Below, piece by piece: positions 25,945-35,369 of a DNA stretch of 64,000 nt; within the stretch, counting starts at the first letter, position 1, and every line of letters begins with the position of its first letter. This stretch comes from Woeseiaceae bacterium. GTDB lineage: Bacteria; Pseudomonadota; Gammaproteobacteria; Steroidobacterales; Woeseiaceae. The notes under the pieces are model-generated. The model did not search any database and had not been told where the DNA came from. It worked only from the letters and a program-made list of their open reading frames with translations. A program made the translations under genes and the position numbers. Where the stretch lies: the NCBI GenBank assembly GCA_028280615.1, contig JANQLK010000051.1, positions 1 to 64,000 of the forward strand. Reading direction: 5' to 3'.

Positions 25945-26475
25945 ATGACGCTACCGCCGGTATTGATCAGCGAGGCGGACATCGACGCGCGGGTTCAAGA
26001 ACTCGGCGCCGAGATTTCCGCCGACTATGCGGACAAGGACAGCATCGTCCTCGTGGGCGTCCTGAAAGGGGCGTTCATCTTCCTCGCCGACCTGTCCCGC
26101 CGGCTGACGGTGCCGCGCACGATCGAATTCATCGCGGTGTCCAGCTACGGCAAGGGAAGCCGCTCGACGGGCGCCGTGCGCCTGGACCTCGACGTTCGCG
26201 GCAACATCGAAAACCGGCACGTCCTGATTGTCGAGGACATCGTCGACACCGGCCATACGCTGAATTACCTGATCGGTATTCTGAAATCGCACCGGCCCGC
26301 CTCGATTCGCACGGCCACGCTGTTGCACAAGACCGAGGCCGCCGAGGTCGACGTGCATATCGACTACGTCGGGTTCGGAATCGGCAGCGAGTGGGTGGTC
26401 GGCTACGGGCTCGACTTCGCGGAGCGCGATCGGACCTTGCCGTACATCGGCATCGTCCAGCCGGGCGACGGTTAG
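25945..26475 (+). CDS. hpt: Hypoxanthine phosphoribosyltransferase
   Basis: A 176-residue type I phosphoribosyltransferase that converts hypoxanthine or guanine and PRPP to IMP or GMP. The PRPP loop is VLIVEDIVDTGHTL (about residues 93-106), and GVLKGAFIF and SSYGKGSRSTG are the expected upstream loops. The length is normal. SD GAGGAG precedes the ATG. The stop is 12 nt from the end of the convergent CDF gene. Confidence 0.95.
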   Translation: MTLPPVLISEADIDARVQELGAEISADYADKDSIVLVGVLKGAFIFLADLSRRLTVPRTIEFIAVSSYGKGSRSTGAVRLDLDVRGNIENRHVLIVEDIVDTGHTLNYLIGILKSHRPASIRTATLLHKTEAAEVDVHIDYVGFGIGSEWVVGYGLDFAERDRTLPYIGIVQPGDG

Positions 26476-26487
26476 TGTACTGAGCTA

Positions 26488-27366
26488 CTAGCCGTGGTCC
26501 GCGCAGTCGTCGACCTCGATTTCGATCGTCGAGTGCCCGATGCCGTATTCGGCATGCAGCAGGGCTTTCGTGCGGCGAATGATATCGGTTGGATTACCGG
26601 CCGGGCCCGCCAGCTTCACGTGCATCGTCAGCATCAGGTGCTGTGGCGTCAGGCCCCAGACGTGAACGTGATGAATATCCGAGATTTCCGGTACCGAGGC
26701 GACGAGCTGCTCGCGCATCGCGTCCACGTCCAGCCAGTCCGGCGCACCTTCGAGCAAGACATGCGCGCTCTTGCGAATCAGGGTCCAGGCACTCCTGAGA
26801 ATGAGCGCGGCAACCGCGACGGACAGCAACGGATCGATCGCAAGCCAGCCCGTATAGATGATGACGAGCGCGGCGACGATCGCAGCAACCGATCCCAGCA
26901 GGTCGCCGGCCACGTGCAGCGCGGCACCGCGTATGTTGAGGTTTTGCTGGTCGCCGCCGTGCAGTATGGCGAATGAGGCCACGTTGACGAGCAGCCCGGC
27001 CGCCGCCACCGCCAGCATCAGCGGCCCGGCGACATCCGGCGGGTCGAGCAGCCGCCCCGCCGCCTCGACGAGGATCCAGCCGACGATGAACAGCAGCGTC
27101 AGCCCGTTCACGAAGGCCGCGAGAATCTGCGACCGCTGGTAGCCGAACGTGCGCCGCTGGTCGGCGGGACGCTTGCTGACATGGAAAGCCAGCGCTGCAA
27201 GCCCGAGCGCCATCGAGTCGGTCAGCATGTGACCGGCATCCGCAAGCAGTGCGAGCGAGCCCGACAGCAGCCCGCCAGCGACTTCGACGAGCATGAACAC
27301 GCTCGTGATGACCAGCGCGAATACGACCCGGCGCTGGTTCGAATCGTCGCTCTCGTGATCGTGCAT
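26488..27366 (-). CDS. Cation diffusion facilitator (CzcD/ZitB-type)
   Basis: A 292-residue inner-membrane Zn/Co/Cd exporter using proton antiport. Six membrane helices are visible; the metal site pairs are ADAGHMLTD (HxxxD in TM2) and HVAGDLLGS (HxxxD in TM5), the Zn-type pattern. The C-terminal cytoplasmic domain has DIHHVHVWGLTPQHLMLTMH and ends with a short Asp/His tail. The N-terminal MHDHESDD could be a small metal-binding tail. It is transcribed with nothing obvious upstream; the M20 peptidase gene follows on the same strand in the other direction of reading (27409 onward is upstream). Confidence 0.92.
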   Translation of the reverse strand: MHDHESDDSNQRRVVFALVITSVFMLVEVAGGLLSGSLALLADAGHMLTDSMALGLAALAFHVSKRPADQRRTFGYQRSQILAAFVNGLTLLFIVGWILVEAAGRLLDPPDVAGPLMLAVAAAGLLVNVASFAILHGGDQQNLNIRGAALHVAGDLLGSVAAIVAALVIIYTGWLAIDPLLSVAVAALILRSAWTLIRKSAHVLLEGAPDWLDVDAMREQLVASVPEISDIHHVHVWGLTPQHLMLTMHVKLAGPAGNPTDIIRRTKALLHAEYGIGHSTIEIEVDDCADHG

Positions 27367-27408
27367 TGCTGCGGCTCCTCAACCGGCTCGACGGGACAAT
27401 CCCGCTGG

Positions 27409-28716
27409 CTAATCCTGGTGCGATTCCTGGCTCAGTCGGTAGATCAGGATCGCGGCGCGCTTGATGGCCAGCGGCATGCTCGTAAGATCAAGCGTTTCGT
27501 TCGGCGTGTGACCGCCCGTGCCGATTGCGCCGAGACCTGCCAGCGCATCGGTCATCGGCGCCACGAACGAGATATCCGCCGCGCCGCGCCGTGACGGATC
27601 GAGCGCCGGCATCTCCCCGCGCCCAAGATCCCGGTTGACGTCGGACAGCAGCAGCTGCAGCCGCTGGTTGCCCTCCGTCGGCGCCATCGGCGGATAGCGG
27701 TCCTCGAACGCTATGCTCGCACTCGTGTGCGGCAGGCTGTCGGCGACGACGGCGCGCATCCTGTCGCGGGCACGCTCGAGCTGCTGCTGCGATATCGTGC
27801 GCATGCCGCCGTGCACGACAACCGTATTCGGAACAACGTTGGTCTTGCCGAAGGTCGTGCCACGATTCTGCTCCGGCTCATACTCGACGCTCGTGCCACC
27901 CTGGATCGTGCCCGCGTTGAAGGTCAGGTATTCCTCGCCGCGGACCTCCTCGTAGAACGCATTCAGGATACGCGCCGCCTCGAAGATGGCGCCAGCGCCG
28001 ACCTCTTCGCTGAACACGCCCGACGAGTGGGCCTGTCGGCCGCGCACGGTGAGCATCCACGATGACGAGCTGCGTCGCGCGATCGTCGCCCAGTCCGTGC
28101 CGCCGTCGTGTACGCCCGACTCGAAGCCCAGCGCGATATCGGCCCACTCGCCGGCTTCGATCAGGTGCTTGCGTGACAAGGACAGCGGCGCACCGGTCTT
28201 TTCTTCGTCCCCTGTATAGGCGACCACGACCGACACGTCGTCGAGCACGCCCGCAGCCCGCAACGCCTTGAGCGCATAGACGATGATGACGTTGCCGGAC
28301 TTCATGTCGTCGACGCCCGGGCCGATCGCGGTGTCGCCGTCTCGCTTGAAGGACTGAAACGCGTCGTCTGCCTCGAACACGGTGTCAAGGTGGCCGATCA
28401 TCAGGATCCGCGGACCGCGGCCGGAGTGACGGCGCCCGAACAGGTGCCCTGCCCGGTTGACCTCGGCAGGCATATCGATCCACTCGGTCTCGAGGCCGAT
28501 GGCGTCGAGCTCGCGGCGCATGACGGCACCGACCGCGCGAACGCCGTCGTGGTTCATCGTGCCGCTGCCGATGTTGACGGTCTCCGCGAGCAGGTCGATC
28601 GCGTTCTCGGCGTTCGCGTCCACCCATTCGGCGATCCGCCGCTCGGTGGCGTCCATGTCCGCGAGGGTGGGCAGGCTGATTGCGGTAAGCGCGACCGCCG
28701 TCAGCGCGCGGATCAT
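27409..28716 (-). CDS. Secreted M20-family metallopeptidase
   Basis: A 435-residue zinc peptidase of the glutamate-carboxypeptidase/ArgE group with a signal peptide (ALTAVALTAISLPTLA), so it acts outside the cytoplasm. Metal ligands and catalytic residues are recognisable: IGHLDTVF, GPGVDDMKSG, YTGDEEKTG (catalytic Glu then ligand) and a late GTGGHTPNETLD His. The dimerisation domain is present. It lies 14 nt downstream of a symporter gene, suggesting that products of peptide hydrolysis are taken up. Start is ATG 28716; the open frame upstream is overlap with the symporter and is not used. Confidence 0.88.
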   Translation of the reverse strand: MIRALTAVALTAISLPTLADMDATERRIAEWVDANAENAIDLLAETVNIGSGTMNHDGVRAVGAVMRRELDAIGLETEWIDMPAEVNRAGHLFGRRHSGRGPRILMIGHLDTVFEADDAFQSFKRDGDTAIGPGVDDMKSGNVIIVYALKALRAAGVLDDVSVVVAYTGDEEKTGAPLSLSRKHLIEAGEWADIALGFESGVHDGGTDWATIARRSSSSWMLTVRGRQAHSSGVFSEEVGAGAIFEAARILNAFYEEVRGEEYLTFNAGTIQGGTSVEYEPEQNRGTTFGKTNVVPNTVVVHGGMRTISQQQLERARDRMRAVVADSLPHTSASIAFEDRYPPMAPTEGNQRLQLLLSDVNRDLGRGEMPALDPSRRGAADISFVAPMTDALAGLGAIGTGGHTPNETLDLTSMPLAIKRAAILIYRLSQESHQD

Positions 28717-28730
28717 GCGGGTCTGAGAGA

Positions 28731-30506
28731 TCAATGTGCTCCCTCCTCGAGCTGTCGCGGGACCCTGATGTTTTCGACCATGTGCTGAATGCGCTCCGGC
28801 GGCGGTGACGTCAGATAGCTGACGACGACGGCCACGACGAGATTGATGCACATCCCAATGACGCCGATACCCTCGGGCGATATTCCGAACAGCCATTGCT
28901 CGGACGTGTTGGCGCCCCAGGGAGAGCCGGCCCACTTGAGAAACAGCCCGCGGAAGTACTCGATGTACGCGTAAGTGAATACGAGCCCGGCGAGCATGCC
29001 AGCGATCGCGCCCTCGCGGTTGATGCGCTTGAAAAAGATGCCCAGCAGAATCACCGGGAACAGCGACGCGGCGGCGAGGCCGAAGGCGAAGGCCACGACC
29101 TGCGCGACCCATCCCGGAGGATCGTGACCCAGGTAGCCCGCGACGAGAATGGCTGCGAACGCGGCGACCCGGCCGAACATGAGCTCCTGGCGATCGGAGA
29201 TCTTCGGCAGGAAAATGCCCTTTATCAGGTCGTGTGACACGGCTGCCGAGATGACGAGCAGCAGGCCCGCCGCCGTCGACAGCGCCGCAGCTATGCCGCC
29301 CGCGGCGACCAGCGCGATGACCCAGTTCGGCAGGTCTGCGATTTCCGGGTTGGCGAGGACCATGATGTCGCGGTCCACTGAAAGTTCGTTGCCCGCCCAG
29401 CCGTATTCGCTCGCCGCCGCCGCGAAGGCCGGGTTCGTATCGTCGTAATACTGGATACGCCCATCGCCGTTCCGGTCGTCGAACGACAGAAGTCCCGTAG
29501 CCTCCCACGTCGACATCCACGGCGGCCGATCGGCATACACGAGGTTGCCGTCCGCCGCGCCGACGTCACCGGGCTGCACGGTGTTGATCAGGTTGTAGCG
29601 CGCCATTGCGCCGACGGCCGGTGCCGTCGTGTACAGGATGGCGATGAACAACAGCGCGTAGCCGGCGGAAATACGCGCGTCGCGCACCCGCCGCACCGTA
29701 AAAAAACGAACGATCACGTGTGGCAGGCCGGCGGTACCGACCATGAGGGCCATCGTGATACAGAAAACGTCGATCGTGCTCTTGGTGCCGGAAGTGTACT
29801 GGTCGAAGCCGAGCGACGTGACGATATCGTCGAGCTTATCGAGCAGCGGCGTACCCCCGCCCACGACCTCGCTGCCGAAAGCCAGCTGCGGCAGCGGCTG
29901 CCCCGTGATCTGGATCGCAATGAAGACCGCGGGCACCGTATAGGCGAAGATCAGAACGCAATACTGGGCAACCTGGGTGTAGGTTATGCCTTTCATTCCG
30001 CCGAGCACCGCATAGATGAAGACGATCGTCATGCCGACGACCAGACCCAAGTCCACGCTGACCTCGAGGAAGCGTGAGAAAACGATTCCGACGCCGCGCA
30101 TCTGCCCGGCCACGTAGGTGAAGGAGATGAATATCAGGCAAATGACGGCGACGATGCGCGCCGCCCTGGAATAGTAGCGCTCCGCGATGAACTCGGGCAC
30201 GGTGAACTTGCCGAACTTGCGAAGATACGGCGCCAGCAACAGCGCCAGCAGCACGTAACCGCCCGTCCATCCCATGAGATAGACCGAGCCGTCGTAGCCG
30301 ACCAGCGCGATGATGCCGGCCATCGAGATGAACGATGCCGCGCTCATCCAGTCGGCCGCGGTGGCCATGCCGTTCGCCACGGGGGAAACGCCCTTGCCCG
30401 CGATGTAGAAATCCCCGGTCGAGTGGGCGCGCGACCAGATCGCGATGCCGACGTACAGCGCGAAGCTCATGCCCACCACGAAATACGTCAGTAACTTGAG
30501 ACTCAC
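28731..30506 (-). CDS. Sodium:solute symporter, VC_2705/ActP type
   Basis: A 591-residue SSS-family transporter with about 13 membrane helices. GKGVSPVANGMATAADWMSAASF is the family's Na-site region (shown here in part: GMATAADWMSAASF). A hydrophilic loop after the seventh helix contains DDRNGDGRIQYYDD (about residues 343-356), an EF-hand-like Ca loop found in the VC_2705 subgroup. It is the large subunit; the DUF4212 gene upstream ends on the same base at which it starts. The substrate is probably a small organic acid (acetate or lactate type), but cannot be read from sequence. Confidence 0.9.
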   Translation of the reverse strand: MSLKLLTYFVVGMSFALYVGIAIWSRAHSTGDFYIAGKGVSPVANGMATAADWMSAASFISMAGIIALVGYDGSVYLMGWTGGYVLLALLLAPYLRKFGKFTVPEFIAERYYSRAARIVAVICLIFISFTYVAGQMRGVGIVFSRFLEVSVDLGLVVGMTIVFIYAVLGGMKGITYTQVAQYCVLIFAYTVPAVFIAIQITGQPLPQLAFGSEVVGGGTPLLDKLDDIVTSLGFDQYTSGTKSTIDVFCITMALMVGTAGLPHVIVRFFTVRRVRDARISAGYALLFIAILYTTAPAVGAMARYNLINTVQPGDVGAADGNLVYADRPPWMSTWEATGLLSFDDRNGDGRIQYYDDTNPAFAAAASEYGWAGNELSVDRDIMVLANPEIADLPNWVIALVAAGGIAAALSTAAGLLLVISAAVSHDLIKGIFLPKISDRQELMFGRVAAFAAILVAGYLGHDPPGWVAQVVAFAFGLAAASLFPVILLGIFFKRINREGAIAGMLAGLVFTYAYIEYFRGLFLKWAGSPWGANTSEQWLFGISPEGIGVIGMCINLVVAVVVSYLTSPPPERIQHMVENIRVPRQLEEGAH

Positions 30507-30763
30507 TAGTCTTCGTGCACGTCGAAGCGGCGGTCGAGCCGGTTCATTCGCCAGGCGTAAAAGAAGATCAATGCGACGAATACGTAGATCGAACCCTGCT
30601 GTGCAAACCAGAATCCGAGCTTGAAGCCGCCGAGCCGCACCTGGTTGAGTTCATCGACGAGAAGCACACCGAATCCGTAGGAACAAACGAACCAGATCGT
30701 CAGGCACAGGCCGACGAGCCTGAGGTTGGCGCGCCAGTAGGCGAGGCGGTTGGAAGGATGCAT
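30506..30763 (-). CDS. DUF4212 symporter small subunit
   Basis: An 85-residue protein with two membrane helices, starting MHPSNRLAYWRANLRLV. This DUF4212 family is always paired with VC_2705-type symporters. The ATG at 30763 is preferred to the longer frame from 30814 because the family starts with a short tail before AYWRANLRL, and CGGGGG... a GGGG stretch precedes it. Its stop overlaps the symporter start by one base. Confidence 0.88.
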   Translation of the reverse strand: MHPSNRLAYWRANLRLVGLCLTIWFVCSYGFGVLLVDELNQVRLGGFKLGFWFAQQGSIYVFVALIFFYAWRMNRLDRRFDVHED

Positions 30764-30845
30764 CGAACCCCCGGGGATGGCCCTCGTTTGTGACGCATCA
30801 ATGTAACAAAGCATAATCCAAGAATCAGCCGCGTAAGGAGTCCCG

Positions 30846-31730
30846 ATGCAGACCGCCGCCGAACTCGAGAAGAAATTCCTAAGTGTGAACGGCAGGCGGA
30901 TGGCCTACGTCGAAGCTGGCAGCGGCGAGCCGATCCTTTTCCAGCACGGCAACCCGACCTCGTCCTACCTGTGGCGGAACATCATGCCGGCGCTCGCCGA
31001 CCGCGGTCGCTGCATCGCCGTCGACCTGATCGGAATGGGCGACTCCGACAAACTCGACGACTCCGGCCCCGGGCGCTATCGATTCGTGGAGCAGCGCGAG
31101 CACCTTTTCGCGGCCTGGGATCTGCTCGATCTGGGCGACCGCGTAACACTCGTACTGCACGACTGGGGCTCGGCGCTCGGCTTCGACTGGGCCCGCCGGC
31201 ACGCGGACCGGGTTGCCGGGATTGCCTACATGGAGGGCATTGTGACGCCGATGGACTGGCACGACTGGCCCGAGGCGGCGCGCACGATATTCGAGGGCTT
31301 CCGCTCCGAGGCCGGCGAATCCATGGTCCTCGACAAGAACCTGTTCGTGGAGCGGGTCCTGCCCGGCTCCGTGCTGCGCGAACTCACCGAGGCCGATATG
31401 GACGAGTATCGGCGCCCGTTTCGCGACCCGGGCGAAGGCCGGCGGCCGACACTGTCCTGGCCGCGCGAGATACCGATCGGCGGCGAGCCGGCCGATGTCG
31501 TTGAGATCGTCACGCAATACGCCGACTGGCTGAGCACGTCGAACGTGCCGAAACTGTTCGTCAACGCGGATCCCGGGGCCATCCTGACCGGTCGTCAGCG
31601 CGAGTTTTGCCGTCGGTTTCCGAACCAGCGCGAGGTGACCGTGGCAGGCCTGCACTTCATTCAGGAAGACTCGCCTGAAGAAATCGCAGCCGCGATCGCG
31701 AGCTGGTACGACGAGTGTGTGCGGCGTTGA
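30846..31730 (+). CDS. dhaA: Haloalkane dehalogenase (alpha/beta hydrolase)
   Basis: A 294-residue alpha/beta hydrolase of the HLD-II group. [14 protein letters not shown] holds the oxyanion/halide Asn; the nucleophile Asp is in LVLHDWGS (about 105) followed by the halide Trp; the acid Glu is in YMEGI (about 130) and the base His in [10 protein letters not shown] (about 269). This Asp-His-Glu triad with Asn and Trp distinguishes dehalogenases from esterases. It would hydrolyse haloalkanes to alcohol and halide; physiological substrate unknown. AAGGAG lies 5 nt before the ATG. It is monocistronic. Confidence 0.9.
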   Translation: MQTAAELEKKFLSVNGRRMAYVEAGSGEPILFQHGNPTSSYLWRNIMPALADRGRCIAVDLIGMGDSDKLDDSGPGRYRFVEQREHLFAAWDLLDLGDRVTLVLHDWGSALGFDWARRHADRVAGIAYMEGIVTPMDWHDWPEAARTIFEGFRSEAGESMVLDKNLFVERVLPGSVLRELTEADMDEYRRPFRDPGEGRRPTLSWPREIPIGGEPADVVEIVTQYADWLSTSNVPKLFVNADPGAILTGRQREFCRRFPNQREVTVAGLHFIQEDSPEEIAAAIASWYDECVRR

Positions 31731-31764
31731 CCAGGAACGGCCGGGGCGAGGAAACACGGGCAAA

Positions 31765-31793
31765 AAGAAAGGCGGTTCCTTGCGGAACCGCCC
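31765..31793 (-). terminator. Minus-strand rho-independent terminator
   Basis: On the minus strand GGCGGTTCC pairs with GGAACCGCC across a GCAA loop and is followed by TTTCTTTTT. No plus-strand T-run exists, so it does not serve dhaA. It lies about 220 nt beyond the end of the FAH-family gene and may instead end a small RNA from the region between. Confidence 0.75.
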
Positions 31794-32011
31794 CGTTACC
31801 GACGTGTTGTACGCGGTATCTGGCCCCCTGAGTCCCCCGCCAGTCCGTACCCGAAGGTGTCTTTCTTCCGATCGGTCGTCTGGAGTTGTTGCTCACAGGC
31901 GACGAATCGTCGTACAGGAAGTTCTCAGAACTCCCCCGGTTTGTCAATCTTTTGGACTCGTCTAAAACCGAATTGGACGAGACCCTCCAAATGTGTTGCA
32001 AAATAGCCACA
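31794..32011 (-). ncRNA. Possible small structured RNA (unassigned)
   Basis: This gene-free stretch ends (minus strand) at the terminator 31765-31793. It holds a TTGACA near 31945 and several short inverted repeats: CTCGTC/GACGAG, GGAGTTCT/AGAACTTCC, GACGA/TCGTC and CTGGC/GCCAG. I could not assign it to a known family; a faint resemblance of its GC-rich part to 6S RNA was not convincing. It could also just be the 3' UTR of the FAH-family gene. Confidence 0.3.
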
Positions 32012-32863
32012 TCATGAAGCGGCCTCGCCGACGATTGGGTTTTCGAGACAGCCCACGGGGCCCAGGTCGACTTCCAGCCTGTCGCCGGGCCGGAGCCACA
32101 CCGGTGGTTTCCGCGCGGCGCCGACGCCGGGCGGCGTGCCCGTTGCGATGATGTCGCCAGGCTCAAGCACCGTAAACGTCGAGCAATAGGCGATGAGCGC
32201 CGCAACGTCGAACATCATGTCCGCGGCGCTGCCCTCCTGCATGACCACGCCGTTGAGCCGCGTTCGGACGGGAATCCCGGCCACGTCGGGAACTTCGTCG
32301 ATGGTTACGATCGCGGGCCCCATCGAGCCGCTGCGATCGAAATTCTTGCCGGCCGTGAACTGCGACGTGTGGCGCTGCCAGTCGCGCACGGAGCCGTCCA
32401 TGAAGGCCGAGTAGCCCGCAACGACAGCCATCGCGGCACCGCGCGTGACATGGCGGGCCCGTCGACCGATGACGACGGCGAGCTCGCCCTCGAAATCGAA
32501 CTGCCCGGACGCCTGCGGGGCCACAATAGGCTTCGAGTGGGCAACCAGGCTGTCCGCGAAACGCACGAACATCATCGGATAGTCGGGCACCTCGTTGCCG
32601 AGTTCCTCGGCGTGTGAGCGGTAGTTGCGGCCGACGCAGAGGATTTTGCCCGGGTTTGGCACCGGCAGCAGGAAGTCGACCTCGCTAGTGTCGATCGCCG
32701 CCGGCTCGACCGCGGCGGCGAGCTCGCCGAGCACGTCGCCCGCGATGACGCTCTTGAGGTCCGGGTAGCGGGCGCGGAAGTCGGCGCCGGCGGGATGCAC
32801 GCCGTCCTCCGTGAGAACGCCGTACCCGGGCTCGCCGCGATGCTCGAAGCTCAGTGCTTTCAG
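32012..32863 (-). CDS. Fumarylacetoacetate hydrolase family protein
   Basis: The FAH domain shows KILCVGRNYRSHAEELG, DFEGELAVVIGR (metal Glu), AFMDGSVRDWQR, FTAGKNFDRSGSMGP and GDIIATGTPPGVG, the usual set for Mg-dependent hydrolases/decarboxylases of acylpyruvate type. The first canonical start is GTG 32800, but the frame stays homologous upstream (LSFEHRGEPGYGVLTEDGV), the normal family N-terminus. The only fitting codon is CTG 32863, with AGG upstream, so I extend to there (283 residues); the exact start is uncertain. It is divergent from an amidohydrolase gene. Confidence 0.82.
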   Translation of the reverse strand: MKALSFEHRGEPGYGVLTEDGVHPAGADFRARYPDLKSVIAGDVLGELAAAVEPAAIDTSEVDFLLPVPNPGKILCVGRNYRSHAEELGNEVPDYPMMFVRFADSLVAHSKPIVAPQASGQFDFEGELAVVIGRRARHVTRGAAMAVVAGYSAFMDGSVRDWQRHTSQFTAGKNFDRSGSMGPAIVTIDEVPDVAGIPVRTRLNGVVMQEGSAADMMFDVAALIAYCSTFTVLEPGDIIATGTPPGVGAARKPPVWLRPGDRLEVDLGPVGCLENPIVGEAAS

Positions 32864-32912
32864 TGTATTTGCCTTACACTTGGCGGACTGTTCATGTTAC
32901 CGCAGGTGTCTC

Positions 32913-34574
32913 TTGAAGCGCTCGATTATCCTCTCTACGTGTTGCGTGGCCCTGGGCCTCGCAGCCGCGGCCGCGACGGCGGACACGGTCATCCATAACA
33001 TCACGGGCTACACGTCTTCCGGCGACGGAATCGTGGAGTTCTCGGCGCTGGCCTTCGACGACGCCGGCCGGGTGCTCGCGACCGGCGACGACGCGCTCGT
33101 CGAGCGCTACGACGATGCCGCAAGCATCGACGGCGGTGGACGTGTCATGCTGCCCGGACTCGTCGATGCGCACGCACACCTGTCCAGCCAGGGATTCCTC
33201 GAGATCAGCCTCGATCTCGCCGGCACGCCGTCGCTCGAAGAAGCCGTCGCCGGGATTCGGGCGTTCGCGGCCGACAATCCGCGCCGCGCCTGGCTGACCG
33301 GCCGCGGCTGGAACCAGGTGCTGTGGCCGGTCAAGGCATTCCCGACCGCGGCCGACATCGATGCCGTCGTGAGCGATCGGCCCGTCTGGCTCAGGCGCAT
33401 CGACGGTCACGCCGCCTGGGCCAACAGCAGGGCAATGGAGATCGCGGGCATCGACGACGATACGCCCGACCCGATCGGCGGCAGGATTCTGCGCGACGAC
33501 AACGGCAAAGCAACCGGCGTCTTTATCGACAAGGCAATGGGACTCGTCGAGCGGCACGTTCCCAAGCCCACGAAGGAGGATATCCGGCAGGCCTACCTTG
33601 TCGCGATCGACTCGCTGACGGCGCTCGGCATGACCGGGATGCACGATGCGGGGATCAGCGTCACCGACGCCGAAGTCCTGCTCGCGATGGCCGACAACGA
33701 CGAGCTCGATATGCGGGTCTACGCGATGATCAGCGACGCCGGCGAGAACCTCGACGCCATCGCGGAGCCGATCGTCGCCTACGGCAAGGACCGGCTCGAC
33801 ATTCGCTCGGTCAAACTCTACTCCGACGGCGCGCTCGGCAGCCGCGGCGCCGCGATGCTAGAGCCCTACTCCGACGACACCGAGAACCGCGGCCTGCCGT
33901 TCTGGACACAGGACGAACTCGACGGCTTCGTCGAGAAGGCCAACGGCATGGGGTTCCAGGTCGGCATTCATGCGATCGGCGACCTCGGTAACCGCATGGC
34001 GCTGGATTCTTTCGAGCGCGCCCAGGGCGGCAAGCCGTCCCCCTTGAGAAATCGCGTCGAACACGCGCAGATCATCGCCCCCGGCGACATCCCGCGCTTC
34101 GCCGAACTCGGCGTCATCGCCTCGATGCAGCCGATTCATGCGACCAGCGACAAGAACATGGCCGAAGACCGGATCGGACCGGAACGCATCAAGGGCGGCT
34201 ATGCGTGGCGGCGATTGCTCGATACGGGCGCCGTGATCTCGGCAGGCTCCGACTTCCCGGTCGAGCTGCCGAACCCGTTTCTCGGCCTGTACGCGGCCGT
34301 CACGCGCACGGACCGCGACGGCGAGCCCGCCGGCGGCTGGTATCCGGACCAGGCGCTGACGCGCGCCGAGGCCCTGCACGCATTTACGCTCGGCGCCGCC
34401 TACGGCGCGCTCCGGGAAGATCGTCTCGGCAGCCTCGAACCCGGCAAGTGGGCCGACTTCATCATCGTCGATCGCGACTACTTCGAGATACCGGCGTCAC
34501 AGATCGACGACATCCGGGTCCTCGAGACCTGGGTCGGCGGCGAGCGCGTCTACGACGCGGCAGACGCGGATTAA
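32913..34574 (+). CDS. Secreted amidohydrolase (YtcJ-like, amidohydrolase_3)
   Basis: A 553-residue metal-dependent hydrolase with a signal peptide (IILSTCCVALGLAAAAATA). Metal ligands: GLVDAHAHLSSQG (HxH), a Lys/Glu region VKLYSDGALGSRGAAM, HAIGDLGNRMALD, NRVEHAQII and GSDFPVE (Asp). The C-terminal part, LGSLEPGKWADFIIVDRDYF, is the composite beta-sandwich. Start is TTG 32913 with AGGTG upstream; the longer ATG frame from 32811 runs into the divergent gene and lacks a signal start. The substrate is unknown (amide or imide type). gloB follows after 3 nt. Confidence 0.88.
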   Translation: MKRSIILSTCCVALGLAAAAATADTVIHNITGYTSSGDGIVEFSALAFDDAGRVLATGDDALVERYDDAASIDGGGRVMLPGLVDAHAHLSSQGFLEISLDLAGTPSLEEAVAGIRAFAADNPRRAWLTGRGWNQVLWPVKAFPTAADIDAVVSDRPVWLRRIDGHAAWANSRAMEIAGIDDDTPDPIGGRILRDDNGKATGVFIDKAMGLVERHVPKPTKEDIRQAYLVAIDSLTALGMTGMHDAGISVTDAEVLLAMADNDELDMRVYAMISDAGENLDAIAEPIVAYGKDRLDIRSVKLYSDGALGSRGAAMLEPYSDDTENRGLPFWTQDELDGFVEKANGMGFQVGIHAIGDLGNRMALDSFERAQGGKPSPLRNRVEHAQIIAPGDIPRFAELGVIASMQPIHATSDKNMAEDRIGPERIKGGYAWRRLLDTGAVISAGSDFPVELPNPFLGLYAAVTRTDRDGEPAGGWYPDQALTRAEALHAFTLGAAYGALREDRLGSLEPGKWADFIIVDRDYFEIPASQIDDIRVLETWVGGERVYDAADAD

Positions 34575-34577
34575 GCC

Positions 34578-35369
34578 ATGCTCGTCGAGCAGATCTGGAC
34601 CGGCAACGCGCTCAGGAACTTCAACTACCTGGTTGCCTGCCCCGAAACCGGCGAGGCGCTCGCCATCGATCCGCTCGAGTTCGATCGCTGCCTTGCGGTC
34701 GCCAATGACCGCGGCTACACGATCACCCAGATCCTCAACACGCACGAGCATCGCGATCACATCGGCGGCAACTCAGGCATGGTCAAGGCGACGGGTGCCA
34801 AGCTCATCGCGCACAAAAACGCGAAGAATCGCATTCGCAATATAGACCGCGGCGTCGGCGCGAGCGACGTCATCAAGGTCGGCAAGACCGTCGAGTTCGA
34901 ATGCCTCGACACGCCTGGGCACACGATGAGCCACATCTGCCTGCTGTCACACACCGACCAGCCGGCGCTGTTCAGCGGCGACACGCTGTTCAACGCGGGC
35001 GCGGGCAATTGCCACAACGGCGGGCACCCCGAGGAACTCTACGAGACTTTCGAGAATCAGCTCTCGAAGCTCGACGACGACACGCTGATCTACCCGGGCC
35101 ACGACTACCTCGTCAATAACCTCCAGTTCACGCTGGACCGCGAGCCGGACAACGACGACGCACGCGATATGCTGACCCGCCTCGCAAACCACGATCCGGC
35201 CAACGCGCCTGTCACGACGCTCGCCGACGAACGAAGGATCAACACGTTCTTCCGCCTAGACAGCTCCGGCGTCATCGCGACGCTTACGCGCGAGTTCCCG
35301 GAGATCGGGGATGCACCGAATGCCCGCACGGTGTTTCTCAAGCTCAGGGAGTTGCGTAACAGCTGGTGA
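34578..35369 (+). CDS. gloB: Hydroxyacylglutathione hydrolase (glyoxalase II)
   Basis: A 263-residue metallo-beta-lactamase-fold enzyme hydrolysing S-lactoylglutathione. The dinuclear metal motif is THEHRDHIGGN (about residues 54-64), with DTPGHTMSH, FSGDTLFNAGAGNC and PGHDYLVNN. The C-terminal helical domain ends FLKLRELRNSW. Start ATG 34578, 3 nt after the amidohydrolase stop. The last 69 nt are found again, diverged mainly at synonymous sites, at 37468-37536 next to an IS30 remnant. Confidence 0.94.
   Translation: MLVEQIWTGNALRNFNYLVACPETGEALAIDPLEFDRCLAVANDRGYTITQILNTHEHRDHIGGNSGMVKATGAKLIAHKNAKNRIRNIDRGVGASDVIKVGKTVEFECLDTPGHTMSHICLLSHTDQPALFSGDTLFNAGAGNCHNGGHPEELYETFENQLSKLDDDTLIYPGHDYLVNNLQFTLDREPDNDDARDMLTRLANHDPANAPVTTLADERRINTFFRLDSSGVIATLTREFPEIGDAPNARTVFLKLRELRNSW

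Noticed and set aside
31794-32011. 6S RNA
   Set aside because: Some GGCC/CCCTGAG words recall 6S RNA but no closing stem and bubble arrangement could be drawn with confidence on either strand.
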